Below, in pieces: positions 1 to 6,992 of a stretch of DNA of 10,417 nt; position 1 is the first letter of the stretch; every line of letters starts with the position of its first letter. The notes below the pieces were generated by a model. That model searched no databases. It was not told the origin of the DNA and saw only the letters and a program-made list of their open reading frames with translations. Made by a program: the position numbers and the translations under genes. The stretch lies in NCBI RefSeq assembly GCF_001571105.1, contig NZ_BCTD01000125.1; one strand, given 5' to 3'. This stretch comes from Azotobacter vinelandii (GTDB lineage: Bacteria; Pseudomonadota; Gammaproteobacteria; Pseudomonadales; Pseudomonadaceae).

Positions 1-60
1 GGCCAGCCGGGCAACGTCGGTTACCGGGCGCTGGTGATCGATCTGGAGCGGCTGTTCTGA
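1..60 (+). CDS. 3' end of an unidentified gene (partial)
   Basis: Frame 1 is open from the window edge to a TGA at 58-60 and encodes 19 residues ending in YRALVIDLERLF. The codons are G/C-rich at third positions and the reading ends cleanly before the non-coding stretch that follows, so it looks like a real C-terminus rather than a random frame. The family cannot be recognised from so few residues, and no function is proposed. It runs toward the minus-strand cyclase gene, so the two are convergent across a REP-containing gap. Confidence 0.6.
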   Translation, partial: GQPGNVGYRALVIDLERLF

Positions 61-135
61 ACCGCAGCCCTTTGAAAATCCCGTACGCTTTCTTGGTCGG
101 AAGGTTGAAATAGCGAGGTCGACAGCGCTTGGGTG

Positions 136-156
136 GGAGCGAATTCATTGGCGATG
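136..156 (+). repeat. Solo REP element
   Basis: This 21-bp stretch begins GGAGCGAATTCATT and ends GGCGATG. It matches the left arm of the REPIN at 4149-4169 at 17 of 21 positions by eye. It has the inner GCGAA / TTGGC near-palindrome expected of Pseudomonas REP sequences. No inverted partner is visible nearby, so it is a single or decayed element. It lies in the convergent gap between the partial gene ending at 60 and the cyclase gene ending at 253, a usual place for REPs. Confidence 0.6.
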
Positions 157-233
157 CCTTGGCACCGTTCGCCACCCATCCGGATGGACCCCGTCCAGCC
201 TTTACGGACAGGCAGCCGAGGCATCCAGCCAAA

Positions 234-247
234 GCCCTTGGAAGGGC
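234..247 (-). terminator. Weak candidate terminator of the cyclase gene
   Basis: Read on the minus strand just past the cyclase stop codon, a short inverted repeat GCCCTTCCAAGGGC is followed by TTT. The stem is only 5-6 bp and the T run is short, so rho-independent termination is possible but not convincing. A 12-bp perfect palindrome, CCATCCGGATGG at 176-187, lies further downstream. Nothing else recognisable is present between 61 and 252 apart from the solo REP. Confidence 0.3.
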
Positions 248-252
248 CGTTC

Positions 253-1806
253 CTAACCCACCACCCGGTTGCGGCCGGCGTGCTTGGCCTGGTAGAGCGC
301 CGCATCGGCGCGCTTGAGCACCTCCTCGGCGCTGGCGGAGGTATCCGGCCAGTGCGCCACGCCGGCCGAGACGGTGACGCTCGGACAGTCCTCGCCGCTG
401 GCCGCGCCCATCCTGGCGCGGACCCGCTCGGCGACCTGGCGGGCCGCTTCCAGGCTGGCGTCCGGCAGCAACATGAGGAATTCCTCGCCGCCGTTGCGGC
501 AGAGCAGGTCGCTGGCGCGCGAGCATTCGTTCATCTGCCGGGCGAGGTATTGCAGCACGCGGTCGCCGGATTCGTGCCCGTGGTTGTCGTTGACCTGCTT
601 GAAATGGTCGATGTCGAGGGCGATGACCGCGAAGGGCTGGCGCTGCTGCTGCCAGCGTTCCAGTTGGGCTTGCAGGCGGCGACGGTTGGCCAGGCCGGTC
701 AGCGGGTCGGTCAGGCTTTCCTGACTGAGCTTGCCGAGGCGTTGATGGAGCAGCGCCAGGCTGCCGAGTATCGCGCGCTTGAGCTGGTCGGCCTCGAAAT
801 ACCAGGCATGGACACGCCGTACCCGTTCCAGCGCTTCCTCGGTATCCCAATGCTGGGCGCTTTTCGCCAGTTGCCGGAGCGGCCGCGAGATGAGGTGCGA
901 GAGCCACCAGATGCCGACCAGCGACAACAGCAGCAGCGGCAGGGACAGGCGCAGGGTATTCAGCATCAGGCCATCCAGTTCCTCCAGGGTGAATTCCAGG
1001 GGGCGCTGAGCGACGATGCCCCAGCCGCTCGCCGCCACCGGCGCGAAACCGGCGAGCATCTCGATGCCTCGGGAATTGATCAGCGCCTGGCTGCCTTCCT
1101 CGCCGCGGATCACCCGCTCGACCACCGGATTGTCGACGGCGATCTCGCCGACCCGTCCCTGGTCCTGGTGGTAGATCAGCCGGCGATTGCGGTCGATCAC
1201 ATAGAGGTAGGAACCGTCTTGATGGAAGTGCTCGCCGAGCAGGGTGTGCAGGATGTTTCCGTGCTGCAGGTGGATGCTGCCGCCGATATAGCCCCGGTAG
1301 GTGCCGTCGTCGGCGAAGATCGGCTGCGAGATGAACACCACCAGTCTGTTCTTGGCGCTGATGTAGGGGTCGCTGATCAGCGGGCGGCGCTTTTCCAGGG
1401 CCTCCCGTACGCCCGCGCTGTCGACCGTCTGGCCGAGCAGACCGAGGCTCTCGGGCGAGGTGGCCAGTACCTTGCCGTCGTGGCGGATCACGACAGCCGT
1501 GTTGAAATGGCGGTTCTGCCGGATCAGACGCTCGGTCTCGTCGGCCATGCGCTCCGGCCGGTCCATCCGGTCCTTCAACTGGTCGGCGCTGTAGGCCAGT
1601 TCCTGATGCATGTCGTCGAGCAGCTTCTCGGTGGCCTGGCGCAGCTTGGCGGCGTAGACGCGGTTGGACTCCAGGGTATGGCGGATCAGCAGGTCGCGCT
1701 GGGTCCGATAGCTGGCATGGAAGCTGTTGATGAAGCTGAACAGGGCGATCGCCAGGCTGGCCAGGAGAATCAGGCGGTGGAGGTCGGGCCGGGTGTGGAT
1801 AGGCAT
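253..1806 (-). CDS. Membrane diguanylate cyclase with Cache-type periplasmic sensor
   Basis: Predicted to make cyclic di-GMP from two GTP at the inner membrane in response to a periplasmic ligand. From the ATG at 1806 it is 517 aa: TM1 at about 12-29, a periplasmic region of about 250 residues resembling double Cache (dCACHE_1) sensors, TM2 at about 285-303, a short linker, then a GGDEF domain at about 364-514 starting DPLTGLANRR. The signature is GGEEF (439-443), an active form. RASD (430-433), five residues upstream, fits the RxxD inhibitory I-site, so product feedback is likely. No EAL domain follows. The frame is open to an ATG at 1944, but the 46 extra residues are Pro/Arg-rich and would cross the candidate promoter, so the start just before TM1 was chosen. 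Shine-Dalgarno support is weak; CTG 1827 or TTG 1821 behind AAGGGG are alternatives. The ligand and exact gene name are unknown. Confidence 0.9.
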   Translation of the reverse strand: MPIHTRPDLHRLILLASLAIALFSFINSFHASYRTQRDLLIRHTLESNRVYAAKLRQATEKLLDDMHQELAYSADQLKDRMDRPERMADETERLIRQNRHFNTAVVIRHDGKVLATSPESLGLLGQTVDSAGVREALEKRRPLISDPYISAKNRLVVFISQPIFADDGTYRGYIGGSIHLQHGNILHTLLGEHFHQDGSYLYVIDRNRRLIYHQDQGRVGEIAVDNPVVERVIRGEEGSQALINSRGIEMLAGFAPVAASGWGIVAQRPLEFTLEELDGLMLNTLRLSLPLLLLSLVGIWWLSHLISRPLRQLAKSAQHWDTEEALERVRRVHAWYFEADQLKRAILGSLALLHQRLGKLSQESLTDPLTGLANRRRLQAQLERWQQQRQPFAVIALDIDHFKQVNDNHGHESGDRVLQYLARQMNECSRASDLLCRNGGEEFLMLLPDASLEAARQVAERVRARMGAASGEDCPSVTVSAGVAHWPDTSASAEEVLKRADAALYQAKHAGRNRVVG

Positions 1807-1918
1807 GGGCGTGTCTGGCAAGGGCAGGCCGTTCCCCTTCCGTGGGGGCTGGCATCGCTTCCTGTGTAAGGGGCGTCGGGGTGTCCGTGGCGCGCCGTCG
1901 TTCGGATAGCATATGGCT

Positions 1919-1945
1919 ATTATCGATCCGGGCCGATGATGCAAA
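1919..1945 (-). promoter_or_regulatory. Candidate sigma70 promoter of the cyclase gene
   Basis: On the minus strand TTTGCA (1945-1940) is followed after 15 bp by GATAAT (1924-1919), a 4/6 and 5/6 match to -35 and -10 with a short spacer. Transcription would start near 1911, which excludes the ATG at 1944. An inverted repeat ATAGC-ATATG-GCTAT at 1906-1920 overlaps the -10 and the start point and could bind a regulator. This is assigned by eye only. Confidence 0.3.
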
Positions 1946-1965
1946 GGTCAGAAATGTCGTCCGGC

Positions 1966-1996
1966 TTGCCCGCTTTCCGTCCGCTGCGCAGATAAT
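1966..1996 (+). promoter_or_regulatory. Candidate sigma70 promoter of the ftsH unit
   Basis: TTGCCC (1966-1971) and GATAAT (1991-1996) are separated by 19 bp, matching the -35 at 4/6 and the -10 at 5/6. The start point would fall near 2003, leaving a leader of about 40 nt before the GTG at 2045. No convincing sigma32 heat-shock pattern (CTTGAAA with CCCCAT) was found here, notable for an FtsH gene. It lies back to back with the cyclase promoter. Confidence 0.4.
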
Positions 1997-2035
1997 GCAC
2001 CGGTGAGCCTCGCGGGAAGCGGGCGGACATCGATC

Positions 2036-2040
2036 GGAGG
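2036..2040 (+). promoter_or_regulatory. Shine-Dalgarno that fixes the ftsH start
   Basis: GGAGG ends four bases before the GTG at 2045. The upstream in-frame GTG at 2003 has no such site and coincides with the predicted transcription start. This favours 2045 and removes 14 low-complexity residues ahead of the first membrane segment. Confidence 0.6.
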
Positions 2041-2044
2041 CATA

Positions 2045-3891
<1,847 letters not shown>

Positions 3892-3895
<4 letters not shown>

Positions 3896-4080
3896 ACGAT
3901 CGACAGCCGTACGACGATCCTCCTCCGTTGCCGCCCGAGCCGCCCCTGGAGGGCGAATGCTGCGAGAGCGGCTGCGGCGAGGCCTGCGTCTGGGAACAGT
4001 ACAACGAGGCCCGCGCCGAGTACGCCCGGGCGCTGTCCGAGTGGCAGGTTCGCCATGCCCGCGAGCCGGCGGAAAAGTAG
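3892..4080 (+). CDS. Small oxidoreductase-like (OXLD1-type) cysteine protein
   Basis: 62-aa protein with a proline-rich start (PPPLPPEPP, residues 10-18) and then ECCESGCGEACVWEQY (22-37), with C23, C24, C28 and C32. The CC-x-SGC-xxx-CVW-x-x-Y pattern is that of the oxidoreductase-like N-terminal domain family (Pfam Oxidored-like, related to human mitochondrial OXLD1). The biochemical role is not established; the four cysteines suggest metal binding or thiol chemistry, which is inference. A helical, charged tail follows (NEARAEYARALSEW). No signal peptide or membrane segment is seen. Its ATG overlaps the ftsH stop as ATGA (3892-3895), so the two are almost certainly co-transcribed and translationally coupled, suggesting a shared function in membrane protein or redox quality control. 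Confidence 0.85.
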
Positions 4081-4111
4081 CGCCCGGCCTTTGCGAGGTT
4101 TTCGGTTCCTG

Positions 4112-4128
4112 GCCGAACGTCGTTCGGC
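4112..4128 (+). terminator. Stem-loop after the ftsH unit
   Basis: GCCGAAC-GTC-GTTCGGC is a perfect 7-bp stem with a 3-nt loop, beginning 31 nt after the stop codon of the small cysteine gene. It lacks a T tract, so it may be a weak terminator or only an RNA 3'-end stabiliser. Confidence 0.35.
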
Positions 4129-4148
4129 TGCTTGCCGGCAAGGACAAG

Positions 4149-4207
4149 GAGCGGACTCATCCGCGATGGTCGGCAGAAACGGGAGCATCGCGGATGGATT
4201 CGCTCCT
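4149..4207. repeat. REPIN: inverted pair of REP sequences
   Basis: The left arm 4149-4169 starts GGAGCGGACTCATCC and ends GCGATG. The right arm 4187-4207 is its inverted copy, starting CATCGCGGATGG and ending TTCGCTCC. Reverse-complementing the right arm gives 18 of 21 identities with the left. The spacer is 17 bp. This is the standard form of Pseudomonas REP doublets, which are moved in trans by RAYT (TnpA-REP) transposases; no RAYT gene is in the window. It sits between convergent genes, where it could block read-through or protect transcript ends. Confidence 0.75.
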
Positions 4208-4317
4208 GCCCGGGTAGCGTCAGCCTCGCTCCCCAGGCCCCCGGCCAGGGAAGTTTCGTCGGCTGGATAACGGCGAGGCCTTGGCCGCCAGCGCGGTTTT
4301 CCTCCCTGCAGCTCGCG

Positions 4318-4371
4318 CAACGAGGCCCGCGCCGAGTCCGTCCGGCGCTGGCGTCCTGTCCGCGAGCCTGG
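4318..4371 (+). pseudogene. Possible duplicated scrap of the OXLD1-like gene 3' end
   Basis: CAACGAGGCCCGCGCCGAGT at 4318-4337 is an exact copy of 4002-4021 inside the small cysteine gene. In the same codon phase it reads NEARAE, continues about 12 further codons and reaches REPG-TAG (stop 4369-4371), resembling the real gene end NEARAE...REPAEK-TAG. The copy lacks the cysteine region. It therefore looks like a decayed partial duplication lying just downstream of the minus-strand gene's stop. No expression is implied. Confidence 0.4.
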
Positions 4372-5013
4372 CTAGCGTCCCAGCCGGTGCAGTTCCTCCG
4401 CCTCGACGATGCGTATCCCGTCTTCTTCCTCCAGGGCCAGGCGCCACAGGGCGCGGGCCAGGGCACAGGGATCGATGGCGCGGTAATGGCCGGGCGTCAG
4501 GCGCAGCAGCGGGTCGCTCAGTTGGTCGAGCAGGCGCAGTTCGCGGCGCGGGCCGAGCAACTGGGTCGGCCGGGCGATCGTCAGTTGCGGCCAGCCCTGG
4601 GCCTTGAGGCCTTCCTCCATTTCTCCCTTGACCTGGCAGTAGGCGCGCGACGAGCGGGGATCGGCGCACCGTGCGCTGATCACCAGCAGGTGACGGGCGC
4701 CCATTTCGCGGGCGCGGCGGCCGAAGGCCAGGACCAGGTCGTGGTCGATGGCGCGGAAGGCTTCCTGGGAACCGGCCTGCTCGGCGCTGCTGCCGATGCA
4801 GCAGAAGGCGGTGTCGACCGGCCCGCTCAGGCGTGGCAGCAACTCGGCGAGCGGGCCCTGAGGATTTTCCAGGCGCGGATGCTCGGCCAGGGGCTGGCGG
4901 GTGGGCGCCAGCACCCGGGCGATGGTCGGCTCGGTGAGCAGGCGATCGAGCAGATGCTCGCCAGCCAGGCCGGTGGCACCGGCGATAAGGATGTGCTGGG
5001 GCGTCAGGTACAT
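4372..5013 (-). CDS. NAD(P)-binding Rossmann-fold protein, TIP30/HTATIP2-like atypical SDR
   Basis: 213-aa soluble protein of the extended/atypical short-chain dehydrogenase group. The dinucleotide-binding loop AGATGLAG (11-18) follows the first beta strand HILI. A YCQVK motif (Y125, K129) fits the catalytic YxxxK, and VISA places a serine at 113, about twelve residues before the tyrosine. AFCCIG (69-74) is like the conserved TAFCCLG segment of TIP30/CC3 and bacterial YbjT/oxidoreductase relatives. The substrate is unknown. The ATG at 5013 was chosen because GAGGA lies 7 nt upstream; the open frame continues to 5103 but the extra 30 residues do not belong to a Rossmann fold. It is divergent from lrgA and convergent with the ftsH unit, so it is probably monocistronic. 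Confidence 0.85.
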   Translation of the reverse strand: MYLTPQHILIAGATGLAGEHLLDRLLTEPTIARVLAPTRQPLAEHPRLENPQGPLAELLPRLSGPVDTAFCCIGSSAEQAGSQEAFRAIDHDLVLAFGRRAREMGARHLLVISARCADPRSSRAYCQVKGEMEEGLKAQGWPQLTIARPTQLLGPRRELRLLDQLSDPLLRLTPGHYRAIDPCALARALWRLALEEEDGIRIVEAEELHRLGR

Positions 5014-5052
5014 GGAGCGATCCTCGCGCAAGGTGAGCTGTCGGAAAACTGG

Positions 5053-5086
5053 CGCACGTGCGTTCCATGCACCGGCCAGTACTGGC
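5053..5086. promoter_or_regulatory. Two palindromes in the divergent control region
   Basis: CGCACGTGCG (5053-5062) and GCCAGTACTGGC (5075-5086) are perfect palindromes of 10 and 12 bp. Each is followed by, or overlaps, a GCGTTCC direct repeat about 25 bp apart. They lie 40-75 bp upstream of the Rossmann-protein start and about 200 bp upstream of lrgA. They could be operators, but no regulator gene is adjacent and chance palindromes are common in GC-rich DNA. Confidence 0.3.
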
Positions 5087-5132
5087 GTTCCGCTTGTTGT
5101 CATGGGTTCTAGTGTGGCTCAAACCCCTCGTC

Positions 5133-5156
5133 CCTGCCCGGCAGGAGCCGGGCAGG
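5133..5156. other. Strong GC hairpin upstream of the lrgA promoter
   Basis: CCTGCCCGGC and GCCGGGCAGG form a perfect 10-bp inverted repeat around an AGGA loop. Neither strand has a T tract afterwards. It lies between divergent genes, upstream of the lrgA -10 box, so it could be a binding site, the end of an unrecognised short RNA, or an upstream-directed terminator. None of these is proven. Confidence 0.5.
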
Positions 5157-5190
5157 CCGTCGCGCTTTATGGCGAACGGCTTTGCCTGCC

Positions 5191-5196
5191 TATAAT
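5191..5196 (+). promoter_or_regulatory. -10 box of the lrgAB operon promoter
   Basis: A perfect TATAAT. The sequence 17-19 bp upstream (TTTATGG, 5166-5172) is a poor -35, so activation or another sigma contact may be needed. The start would be near 5203, giving a leader of about 77 nt before the lrgA ATG. The leader can fold: CGGGGC (5221-5226) pairs with GCCCCG (5259-5264), with CCTG/CAGG inside, ending just before the ribosome-binding site. Confidence 0.5.
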
Positions 5197-5269
5197 GGGG
5201 CCTTTCCCGGCCGTCTATCCCGGGGCTTGTCCTGCGCCGGCGGAATTTTTCAGGCGTCGCCCCGATTAT

Positions 5270-5274
5270 GGAGG
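5270..5274 (+). promoter_or_regulatory. Shine-Dalgarno that fixes the lrgA start
   Basis: GGAGG lies 5 nt before the ATG at 5280. The in-frame ATG at 5268 overlaps this site and has no Shine-Dalgarno of its own, so it is rejected as the start. Confidence 0.7.
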
Positions 5275-5279
5275 TTCAT

Positions 5280-5642
5280 ATGTTGCTGCGAGGCCTCACT
5301 TGGCTGGTGTTGTTCCAATTGCTCGGCACGGCCATCCAGGCGCTCTGCCTGCCCATGCTGCCCGGGCCGATCGTCGGGCTGCTGCTGTTGTTCGTCTATC
5401 TGGTCTGGCGCGGCGAGGTGAGCGCGCCGGTGCAGGAGGCCGCCAGCAGCCTCCTGCGCTACCTGCCGCTGCTGCTGGTGCCGCCGGCGGTGGGGGTGAT
5501 GGCCTATGTCGGGGATATCGCTGCCGACTTCTGGGCTATCGCCGGGGCGTTGCTGCTGTCCCTGCTGGCGTCGCTGGCTTTCGTCGGCTGGCTGATGCAA
5601 CGGCTGATCGACCGTCAGGCGCGCGGGGAGGGCGAGGCATGA
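5280..5642 (+). CDS. lrgA: CidA/LrgA-family membrane protein
   Basis: 120-aa hydrophobic protein with about four membrane segments and a short basic/acidic C-terminal tail. The segment LPMLPGPIVGLLLLF (about 24-38) and the later LPLLLVPPAVGVM match the two hallmarks of CidA/LrgA. The family was described as holin/antiholin-like in Gram-positive bacteria; later work on CidAB/LrgAB and plant PLGG1 points to small organic acid transport (pyruvate, glycolate). Which applies here cannot be read from sequence. Its stop overlaps the lrgB ATG (ATGA, 5639-5642), so the two are coupled and probably form one complex. LrgA and CidA cannot be told apart reliably, and the symbol is a family label. Confidence 0.88.
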   Translation: MLLRGLTWLVLFQLLGTAIQALCLPMLPGPIVGLLLLFVYLVWRGEVSAPVQEAASSLLRYLPLLLVPPAVGVMAYVGDIAADFWAIAGALLLSLLASLAFVGWLMQRLIDRQARGEGEA

Positions 5643-6355
5643 GCTTCGACTGGCACGGGGCCTGGCAGGCGCTGGTGCAGCATCCGCTGTTCGCCTTCGG
5701 CATCACCCTCGGCACCTACCAACTGGCGGTGGCCGCCTACGAGAAGACCCGCTGGGTGTTCCTGCAACCGGTATTGGTGTCGATGTTGCTGGTGATCGGC
5801 GTGCTGTCGGTCTGCGGGGTGGACTATGCGAGCTACCGCGACGACGCGAGGATCCTCACCCTGTTCCTCGGCCCGGCCACGGTGGCGCTGGCCGTGCCGC
5901 TGTTCCTCAACCTGAAGCGCATTCGCCTGCTGTTCTGGCCGGTGGTGCTGACCCTGCTGGCCGGCGGCTTCTTCACCACCCTGCTGGGCGTGGGGTTGGC
6001 CTGGCTGTTCGGCACCGAGCGGCTGATGCTGATGACCCTGGCGCCGAAATCGGTCACCTCGCCGATCGCCATGCTGGTGTCCGAGCAGATCGGCGGCGTG
6101 GCCGGCCTGGCGGCGGTGTTCGTGCTCATCACCGGCATCCTCGGCGCGGTGTGCGGCCCCGTCCTGCTGCGCCGCTGCGGGGTGCGCCATCCCGCGGCGC
6201 TGGGCATGGCCCTGGGCCTGACTTCCCATGCGGTGGGTACTTCCCGGGCATTGCAGGAGGGTGAGGAATGTGGCGCCTTCGCCGCCCTGGGGATGAGCCT
6301 GATGGGGGTGTTCACCGCCATACTGCTGCCCCTGAGCGTGGCCATGGTCGCCTGA
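5639..6355 (+). CDS. lrgB: LrgB-family membrane protein
   Basis: 238-aa integral membrane protein, the usual length for LrgB/CidB. It contains the family signatures TLAPKSVTSPIA (133-144) and GLTSHAVGTSRA (193-204), plus LGPATVALAVPLF (77-89). About six or more hydrophobic segments span the rest. It is the partner of LrgA; together they act in control of cell wall hydrolase activity or in three-carbon/two-carbon acid transport, depending on the organism. GGGGAGGGCGAGGC precedes the ATG at 5639. The same frame is open far upstream to 4901, but that part is antisense to the Rossmann gene and runs through the promoter, so it is not coding. The next gene starts 9 nt after the stop. Confidence 0.92.
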   Translation: MSFDWHGAWQALVQHPLFAFGITLGTYQLAVAAYEKTRWVFLQPVLVSMLLVIGVLSVCGVDYASYRDDARILTLFLGPATVALAVPLFLNLKRIRLLFWPVVLTLLAGGFFTTLLGVGLAWLFGTERLMLMTLAPKSVTSPIAMLVSEQIGGVAGLAAVFVLITGILGAVCGPVLLRRCGVRHPAALGMALGLTSHAVGTSRALQEGEECGAFAALGMSLMGVFTAILLPLSVAMVA

Positions 6356-6364
6356 GGAAGGCCG

Positions 6365-6955
6365 ATGGACTTTCCGTTGTTTCCCCTGCACACGGTGCTG
6401 TTTCCCGGCTGCCGGCTGGATCTGTCGATCTTCGAGGCGCGTTATCTGGACATGCTCAGCCGCTGCCTGCGCCAGGACACGGGGTTCGGCGTGGTGTGCA
6501 TCCTCGAGGGCGAGGAGGTCGGCCAGGCGGCCGGCCGCTTCGCCGCGATCGGCTGCGAGGCGCTGATCCGCGACTGGCAGCGGCGTCCCGACGGGGTGCT
6601 GGAGATCCGCGTCGAGGGCGCGCGGCGTTTTCGGGTCAATCGCGCCGAGGTGCGGCACGACCAGTTGACCGTCGCCGAGGTCGACTGGCTGCACGAAGTC
6701 AGGACGGCGCCACTGGCCGCCGGACACGCCGACCTGGCCACGCTGCTGCAGGCACTGGCGCGGCACCCGCTGGTCGAGGCTCTGGGCATGGACGGTACGG
6801 CCGCGGATCAGCAGGTGCTGGCCAACCGGCTGGGCTACTTGCTGCCGTTCGAGGCCGAGGAGAAACTGAAGCTTCTGGCGATGGGGGCGCCGGCGCGGCG
6901 CCTGGCCTATATCCGGCAACTGCTGGAGCGCCTGCAGGGCGAGGCGCCGGACTGA
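6365..6955 (+). CDS. Stand-alone LON substrate-binding domain protein
   Basis: 196-aa protein formed only of the Lon N-terminal substrate-binding domain (LON_substr_bdg), without AAA+ or protease parts. It starts DFPLFPLHTVLFPG (2-15) and IFEARYLDML (22-31), the typical opening of this domain in Lon and in YcaC/cereblon-like relatives, and continues with RRFRV (near residue 85) and a helical C-terminus. Such proteins are common in Proteobacteria; their role is unclear, probably binding unfolded segments or partners. GAGGAAG lies just before the ATG, and the gene starts 9 nt after lrgB, so it is the third gene of this operon. Its link with LrgAB is unexplained. Confidence 0.88.
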   Translation: MDFPLFPLHTVLFPGCRLDLSIFEARYLDMLSRCLRQDTGFGVVCILEGEEVGQAAGRFAAIGCEALIRDWQRRPDGVLEIRVEGARRFRVNRAEVRHDQLTVAEVDWLHEVRTAPLAAGHADLATLLQALARHPLVEALGMDGTAADQQVLANRLGYLLPFEAEEKLKLLAMGAPARRLAYIRQLLERLQGEAPD

Positions 6956-6992
6956 GCCGGCCGGGCGCCTCTGCGGGGAAAGGGCCGGTCAG
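6952..6992. terminator. Stem-loop across the convergent stop codons
   Basis: CTGA-G-CCGGCC (6952-6962) can pair with GGCCGG-TCAG (6983-6992), with one bulged G and a 20-nt loop. It contains both the stop of the LON gene and the stop of the GH13 gene, which are 33 bp apart. It may work as a compact bidirectional terminator or RNA end, but there is no T tract. Confidence 0.4.

Noticed and set aside
133..1869. Long plus-strand open frame opposite the diguanylate cyclase
   Set aside because: Its product is low-complexity, rich in Q, A, V and R, has no recognisable domain, and is exactly antisense to a clear Cache-GGDEF gene. High-GC codon bias produces such frames.
1960..2000. Sigma32 heat-shock promoter for ftsH
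   Set aside because: CTTGCCC resembles only part of the -35 and no CCCCAT-like -10 lies at the required spacing; a sigma70-type GATAAT fits better.
4901..5638. In-frame upstream extension of LrgB
   Set aside because: The extension runs antisense through the Rossmann gene, the lrgA promoter and lrgA itself; LrgB proteins are about 230-240 aa, which fits the ATG at 5639.
5615..6919. 434-codon minus-strand frame opposite lrgB and the LON gene
   Set aside because: H/Q/A/G-rich antisense shadow of two genes with clear family signatures.
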